In this document: in pieces, positions 6,005 to 9,340 of the stretch
Numbering within the stretch: the first letter of the stretch is position 1
How the letters are laid out: each line of letters opens with the position of its first letter
From: Candidatus Aerophobota bacterium
GTDB taxonomy: Bacteria; Aerophobota; Aerophobia; Aerophobales; B3-G15
Assembly (NCBI GenBank): GCA_021162265.1
Contig: JAGGZA010000126.1
Coordinates: 1-9,340, forward strand
Reading direction: 5' to 3'
DNA: 9,340 bases
Made by a program: the position numbers and the translations under genes
The notes under the pieces: model-generated
What the model saw: the letters and a program-made list of their open reading frames with translations, nothing else
What the model was told of the DNA's origin: nothing
Database searches by the model: none

Positions 6005-6676
6005 ATGATGAGTATAAGAGATAATGTAATTTCTCTGTTAAAAGATATTCCTGAAGGAATTATTGTGGTTGCTGCAGCAAAGACGAGGACATCCCAGGAA
6101 ATACTTGAGGCTATTGATGCGGGTATTAAGTTTGTTGGCGAGAATTACGTTCAGGAAGCAGAAAAGGTTTTTTCTGAAATAGGGAGAAAGGTTAAGTGGC
6201 ATTTTATCGGACACCTTCAAAGAAATAAGGTTAAAAAAGCTGTTGAAATATTTGATTTAATTGAAACTGTTGACTCGGTAGAACTTGCACGGGAAATAGA
6301 TAAAAGATGTATAAAGGTCAATAAAGTTATGCCTGTTTTGTGTGAGGTAAACATAGCCAGAGAAAGGACAAAATCAGGAGTATACCCAGAGGAAGTTGAG
6401 CAGCTTATAAAAAATATATCTGTGTTAACTCATATAAAGGTTATGGGGCTTATGACGATGGGACCTCGTTTCGGGGATCCAGAGGATGCAAGACCGTACT
6501 TCAGAGAAACAAAACGGATCTTCGAAAGTATAAAGAAAATGGGTACCCCAAATGTTGAGATGAAGTATCTTTCCATGGGAATGAGTAATTCATATAAAGT
6601 TGCTCTTGAGGAGGGAGCGAATATTGTCAGGATAGGTACAAAGATATTTGGTGAGAGAAGTCAGGAAGTTAAATAA
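6005..6676 (+). CDS. yggS: YggS/PLPBP family pyridoxal phosphate-binding homeostasis protein
   Basis: The 223-residue protein is the right size for the single-domain alanine-racemase-fold PLP-binding proteins (YggS, YlmE, human PLPBP). The PLP lysine is K26 in VAAAKTRT. FVGENYVQEA (43-52), WHFIGHLQRNK (65-75), VNIARERTKSG (115-125), GLMTMGP (148-154), YLSMGMSNSYKVAL (188-201) and VRIGTKIFGER (208-218) match the family in order. Family members bind PLP without known catalysis and keep PLP and amino-acid pools balanced. The first ATG is chosen because AAGAGG ends six bases upstream; a second ATG follows directly. The 45-nt gap to rsmI holds a probable promoter, so it may start its own unit. Elsewhere yggS is often beside cell-division or proC genes; that context is absent here. 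Confidence 0.94.
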   Translation: MMSIRDNVISLLKDIPEGIIVVAAAKTRTSQEILEAIDAGIKFVGENYVQEAEKVFSEIGRKVKWHFIGHLQRNKVKKAVEIFDLIETVDSVELAREIDKRCIKVNKVMPVLCEVNIARERTKSGVYPEEVEQLIKNISVLTHIKVMGLMTMGPRFGDPEDARPYFRETKRIFESIKKMGTPNVEMKYLSMGMSNSYKVALEEGANIVRIGTKIFGERSQEVK

Positions 6677-6710
6677 ATGAATAGTTAAAGATAATGGGAG
6701 GTAATAGAAT

Positions 6711-7106
6711 ATGGATTTATTAATTGCTTTTGGTACAGATGATGGAAAAAATTTAAATTCTGATCATGTTGGGATGGCAAAATATTTTTATGTATACAAA
6801 TTCTGCAGCAATGAGGAAAAATTTGTGGAGAAAAGAAAGAATGTTGAGTTCAAAGGGGATGAATCAATGAAACATGGAGATCCTGAAAAGGACAGGGCAA
6901 CGTCTTCTGTTTTAAAAGGTGTTGATGTTATTGTGGGCAGAAAGTTCGGACCTAACTTACCCAGAATACTAAAAAAATTTGTATGTGTGGTGGTAAGAAC
7001 AGACACCATAGATAGTGCAATTAAGATAGTCTGCAGGAATATAGACAGAATAATAGAGGAGAAAGACAAAGGAGAAGGAAGGAAACATATAGTACTTAAA
7101 CCTTGA
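6711..7106 (+). CDS. NifX/NifB-like dinitrogenase iron-molybdenum cofactor biosynthesis domain protein
   Basis: This 131-residue protein resembles the small single-domain family around NifX, NafY and the C-terminus of NifB (RNase H-like fold). The support is the start IAFGTDDGKN (5-14) with the DHVG turn (18-21, H19), a predicted beta strand before KFCSNEEKFVEKRK, then VDVIVGRKFGPNLPRIL (71-87) matching the family's D-V-v-v-G..G-P pattern, and a final strand VCVVVRT (91-97). A stretch HGDPEKDRATS (55-65) looks conserved-like. Nif-family members bind iron-molybdenum cofactor or precursors. Many homologues occur without nitrogenase and have unknown roles, and no nif gene is near, so a cofactor role is not claimed. 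GGGAGG nine bases upstream supports the start. It sits 34 nt after yggS and 40 nt before thpR. The family call is from motif memory. Confidence 0.75.
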   Translation: MDLLIAFGTDDGKNLNSDHVGMAKYFYVYKFCSNEEKFVEKRKNVEFKGDESMKHGDPEKDRATSSVLKGVDVIVGRKFGPNLPRILKKFVCVVVRTDTIDSAIKIVCRNIDRIIEEKDKGEGRKHIVLKP

Positions 7107-7130
7107 CAGGGGTGGTGAATGGTGTAGGAT
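7103..7130 (+). promoter_or_regulatory. Possible promoter for thpR-recA
   Basis: A perfect TTGACA at 7103-7108, overlapping the stop codon of the preceding gene, is followed after 16 nt by TAGGAT (7125-7130). The predicted start near 7137 would leave only about ten bases before the thpR ATG and would begin at its ribosome binding site, which weakens the call. Confidence 0.28.
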
Positions 7131-7146
7131 AAAGGCAGGAAAAAAT

Positions 7147-7707
7147 ATGAGGGTATTTATCGCTGTAGAACTTCCGGAAAGTTTAAAAAAGGAAATTTCA
7201 AATATTCAAAAAAGAATGAGAGATTTACCAGATAAAATAAAGTGGGTTGATCATTCCTCAGTTCATATCACCCTTAAGTTTCTTGGAGAGGTAAAAGAGA
7301 AGGCCCTTGACTCTGTATTTAAAGCTACCCATGATGTAGCTCAGAGGTTTCAGCCGTTTATGGTTGAGATAAAAGGGACAGGAGTTTTTCCCAAACCTGA
7401 TAGACCAAGAGTAATATGGATAGGCGTAGGAGAGGGATCGGATAAGCTTGCCAGGATGGCACAATATCTGGAGGAAGAACTTTCTAACAGGGGATTTCCC
7501 AGAGAGAGAAAAAAATGGGTTCCCCACTTAACAATCGGTAGGGTAAAGTGGCTAATTGATAAAGAAAAAATAAGAAGGAAAGTTGATGAGGAGAAAAAAA
7601 CACAAGCAGGACAGATGAAAGTGGAATTTATCAGTGTTATGCAAAGTCGTCTTACTCCTGAAGGAGCATTATATAAACCTTTGCAGCGTTTTTATTTAAA
7701 ATCTTAG
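7147..7707 (+). CDS. thpR: RNA 2',3'-cyclic phosphodiesterase ThpR (2H phosphoesterase, former LigT)
   Basis: The 186-residue protein has the two HxTx motifs that define 2H phosphoesterases: H40-ITLKFLG and H127-LTIGR. The start MRVFIAVELPE and the segment FPKPDRPRVIWIGV (81-94) are typical of the ThpR/LigT group, and the length fits. Family members open 2',3'-cyclic phosphates on RNA ends to 2'-phosphates. E. coli ThpR was first noted for reversible 2'-5' RNA ligation in vitro. It acts in the cytoplasm on an unknown natural substrate. The start at 7147 has AGGA six bases upstream. thpR directly before recA (46 nt) is a familiar order, often with cinA further upstream; here cinA is absent and the NifX-like gene takes that place. 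Confidence 0.94.
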   Translation: MRVFIAVELPESLKKEISNIQKRMRDLPDKIKWVDHSSVHITLKFLGEVKEKALDSVFKATHDVAQRFQPFMVEIKGTGVFPKPDRPRVIWIGVGEGSDKLARMAQYLEEELSNRGFPRERKKWVPHLTIGRVKWLIDKEKIRRKVDEEKKTQAGQMKVEFISVMQSRLTPEGALYKPLQRFYLKS

Positions 7708-7714
7708 TAGCCTT

Positions 7715-7736
7715 CTTTATTTAAACTTTATTTAAA
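7715..7736 (+). repeat. Two tandem 11-bp repeats in the recA leader
   Basis: CTTTATTTAAA occurs back to back at 7715-7725 and 7726-7736. Its core TTTATTTAAA occurs a third time at 7691-7700 inside the end of thpR. The 11-bp period places the copies on about the same DNA face. It could be a binding site, an UP-like AT element, or local slippage in AT-rich DNA. Confidence 0.6.
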
Positions 7737-7753
7737 TATCTCAGGGAGAGAAA

Positions 7754-8815
7754 ATGAAGGAAGAAAAATTAAAAGCTTTAGAAATAGCAAGGCGTCAAAT
7801 AGAGCACCAGTTTGGGAAGGGTGCTATAATGAGATTGGGAGAGAGGGCAGCCAGGATGGATGTTGAGGTTATTCCCACCGGAAGTCTTGCTCTTGATGCT
7901 GCTCTTGGCATAGGAGGGTTTCCCAGGGGGAGAGTTGTAGAGATATTTGGTCCAGAAGGTTCTGGAAAGACTACCCTTGCTCTCCACGCAGCAGCTGAGG
8001 CTCAAAAAAAGGGAGGAATAGTGGCATTTATTGATGCAGAACATGCTCTTGACCCAACTTATGCTGAAAAACTGGGAGTAGATGTTGATAACATTTTTAT
8101 CTCTCAGCCTGATTCAGGAGAAGATGCCCTGGAAATAGCTGAAACTCTGGTAAGAAGCAATGCTATAGACCTTATTATTATTGATTCAGTAGCAGCACTT
8201 GTTCCTCGAGCAGAACTGGAGGGAGAGATGGGGGATGCTCATGTAGGTCTTCAGGCAAGGTTGATGTCTCAGGCTTTACGAAAATTAACAGCCTCCATTA
8301 ACCGTTCCAAAACCTGTACCATATTTATTAATCAGTTAAGAATGAAGATAGGTGTGCTTTTTGGTAATCCGGAGACCACTCCCGGGGGAAGAGCTCTTAA
8401 ATTTTATTCCTCCATTAGACTGGATATAAGAAAACAGTCCTCTATAACAAGGGGGGATGAACAGATAGGTAATCGTGTTAGAGTTACTGTGGTTAAAAAT
8501 AAGTTAGCTCCACCTTTTAGAAAAGCTCAGTTTGACATTATCTTCGGAGAGGGTATCTCTCAGGAAGGTTGTATATTGGATCTCGGTGTAGATGCAGGTA
8601 TAATTACAAAATCAGGTGCCTGGTATTCCTATGGGGATACTCAGCTTGGTCAGGGAAAAGAAAAAGCTCGCGAATTTTTGAAGAGTTCGGATAACAAATC
8701 CCTGCGAGATGAAATTGAGCAAAAGATAAGGAAGAAACTTGGTCTTGCAAGAGATGAGGAAAAGAAAAACTTTACTCAACAAAAGACTATCATTAAAGAC
8801 AGTAAAAGTGCCTGA
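7754..8815 (+). CDS. recA: Recombinase RecA
   Basis: This 353-residue protein is a complete RecA of normal length. The Walker A motif is GPEGSGKTT (66-74), and FIDAEHALDP (92-101) carries the catalytic glutamate E96. Walker B is LIIIDSVAAL (140-149), loop L1 spans about EGEMGDAHVGLQAR (156-169), and FINQLRMKIGVLFGNPETTPGGR (191-213) covers the signature and loop L2. The C-terminal tail (about 335-353) is lysine-rich and less acidic than in E. coli. RecA forms ATP-dependent filaments on single-stranded DNA for strand exchange and, where a LexA system exists, triggers self-cleavage. There is no intein or frameshift. GGGAG five bases upstream fixes the start. I saw no clear gram-negative or gram-positive LexA box in the 46-nt leader, so SOS control is not supported. 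Confidence 0.98.
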   Translation: MKEEKLKALEIARRQIEHQFGKGAIMRLGERAARMDVEVIPTGSLALDAALGIGGFPRGRVVEIFGPEGSGKTTLALHAAAEAQKKGGIVAFIDAEHALDPTYAEKLGVDVDNIFISQPDSGEDALEIAETLVRSNAIDLIIIDSVAALVPRAELEGEMGDAHVGLQARLMSQALRKLTASINRSKTCTIFINQLRMKIGVLFGNPETTPGGRALKFYSSIRLDIRKQSSITRGDEQIGNRVRVTVVKNKLAPPFRKAQFDIIFGEGISQEGCILDLGVDAGIITKSGAWYSYGDTQLGQGKEKAREFLKSSDNKSLRDEIEQKIRKKLGLARDEEKKNFTQQKTIIKDSKSA

Positions 8816-8891
8816 TAATCTTTAGCTTTTATTAAATTAAAATTGGAGGGGGAGAGAAGATAATATAGAGAATTATGACAGGGAATAAGTG

Positions 8892-9340
8892 ATGAAAATC
8901 GGTGTATTGGTGTGCCTTTTGCCTATTATTTTATTAACTCCAGTAGCAAAAGCCTATCAGGAAAGTTTTGTAGGAGATGTAAGAGTAGCCTCTGAACCTG
9001 CCTGTACCCAGATATTTATTCAGGTTCCGGAGAGGACAGGATACGTAGCTAAAGACTCAACCTCTCCTCCAAGGATTGTGCTTAATCTTTATCCTGTTAA
9101 GATGAACCTTCCTTATAAAGAGATTCCAGTTGTAGATAAATTTATCCAGAAAATTTGTCTCTTGAGAGATTCTGCAAATGTGGTAAAAACCACTGTGGAT
9201 TTAAATACCCCTAAGTATAGTTTTAATGTTTACTCGCAGGCTTACCCAAGTGCTGTAGTTGTTGAAGTAGGACCACTTAAAAAAGATGTTGTACAGGCTC
9301 TTTTAGGTATAGATAATACTGAAGTTGGACAGACTCAGCG
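8892..9340 (+). CDS. Secreted AMIN-domain protein (partial, C-terminus beyond window)
   Basis: The first 149 codons are present and the frame is open at the window edge. A Sec signal peptide is evident: MKIG, a hydrophobic core VLVCLLPIILLTPV, and a likely cleavage after AKA (residue 21). The mature part resembles an AMIN domain: FVGDVRVASEPACTQIFIQ, then RIVLNLYPVKMNLP, then VVKTTVDLNTPKYSFNVY and SAVVVEVG, an alternating beta pattern. AMIN domains target periplasmic N-acetylmuramoyl-L-alanine amidases (AmiC type) and PilQ-type secretins to the envelope. Which of these it is depends on the missing C-terminus. AGGGA seven bases upstream supports the ATG. It lies 76 nt after recA, and the leader has a purine-rich GGAGGGGGAGAG at 8845-8856 not tied to any start codon. 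Confidence 0.72.
   Translation, partial: MKIGVLVCLLPIILLTPVAKAYQESFVGDVRVASEPACTQIFIQVPERTGYVAKDSTSPPRIVLNLYPVKMNLPYKEIPVVDKFIQKICLLRDSANVVKTTVDLNTPKYSFNVYSQAYPSAVVVEVGPLKKDVVQALLGIDNTEVGQTQ

Noticed and set aside
6788..7069. 93-codon minus-strand ORF
   Set aside because: It is antisense to the NifX-like gene, which has a good ribosome site and family motifs. The antisense product is low-complexity Ser/Phe-rich.
7258..8044. Minus-strand ORFs opposite thpR and recA
   Set aside because: They are shadows of the strongly conserved plus-strand genes, without promoter or ribosome-site support.
8816..8891. Terminator after recA
   Set aside because: I found no GC-containing stem with a T tract in this gap. 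recA may be transcribed together with the AMIN gene.
1..9340. Mobile element, CRISPR array, tRNA/rRNA or defence system
   Set aside because: No transposase, terminal repeats, regularly spaced direct repeats, cloverleaf-like sequence or defence protein motifs were seen. The gene content is housekeeping.

Overview
The window is compact, AT-rich bacterial DNA that is almost entirely coding. It holds one truncated minus-strand gene at the left edge, ten complete plus-strand genes and one truncated plus-strand gene at the right edge. The bacterial call rests on RecA, RadC, RsmG, RsmI and YggS-family proteins, Shine-Dalgarno sequences and sigma70-type promoters. A secreted AMIN-domain protein suggests a cell envelope with peptidoglycan or a secretin. 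Most proteins are diverged from the textbook model versions. The mix of an EIIA protein, an HDAC-like deacetylase and an orphan NifX-like protein would suit a little-studied, possibly anaerobic lineage, but the phylum cannot be fixed from this sequence.

Left region (1-1160): a beta-CASP metallo-beta-lactamase RNase-like gene runs leftward off the window. It is separated from the rightward genes by a divergent promoter region whose two -35 boxes lie back to back on a 12-bp palindrome. First rightward cluster (1162-3218): a PTS EIIA type-2 domain protein, RadC and an HDAC-superfamily deacetylase, closely spaced and ended by a probable hairpin terminator that overlaps the last stop codon.

Second cluster (3398-5959): a strong promoter (TTGACT, 16 bp, TATAAT) drives a DegT/DnrJ-type aminotransferase. 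Its stop codon overlaps the start of rsmG, and rsmI follows 4 nt later. RsmG and RsmI both methylate 16S rRNA, so the pair is functionally coherent. The aminotransferase is the odd partner.

Third cluster (6005-8815): a YggS-type PLP homeostasis protein, a NifX/NifB-like cofactor-domain protein, the RNA 2',3'-cyclic phosphodiesterase ThpR, and RecA, with gaps of 34-46 nt. The window ends in a gene for a signal-peptide-bearing AMIN-domain protein.

Overall this looks like a housekeeping region for RNA modification, DNA repair and PLP metabolism. I found no mobile element, CRISPR array, tRNA, rRNA or defence locus. The items most worth a second look are the orphan NifX-like protein, the palindromic divergent promoter, the changed SAM-pocket motif in RsmI, the lone aminotransferase coupled to rRNA methylation genes, and the repeat-bearing recA leader without an evident SOS box. 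None of these alone shows a new system.
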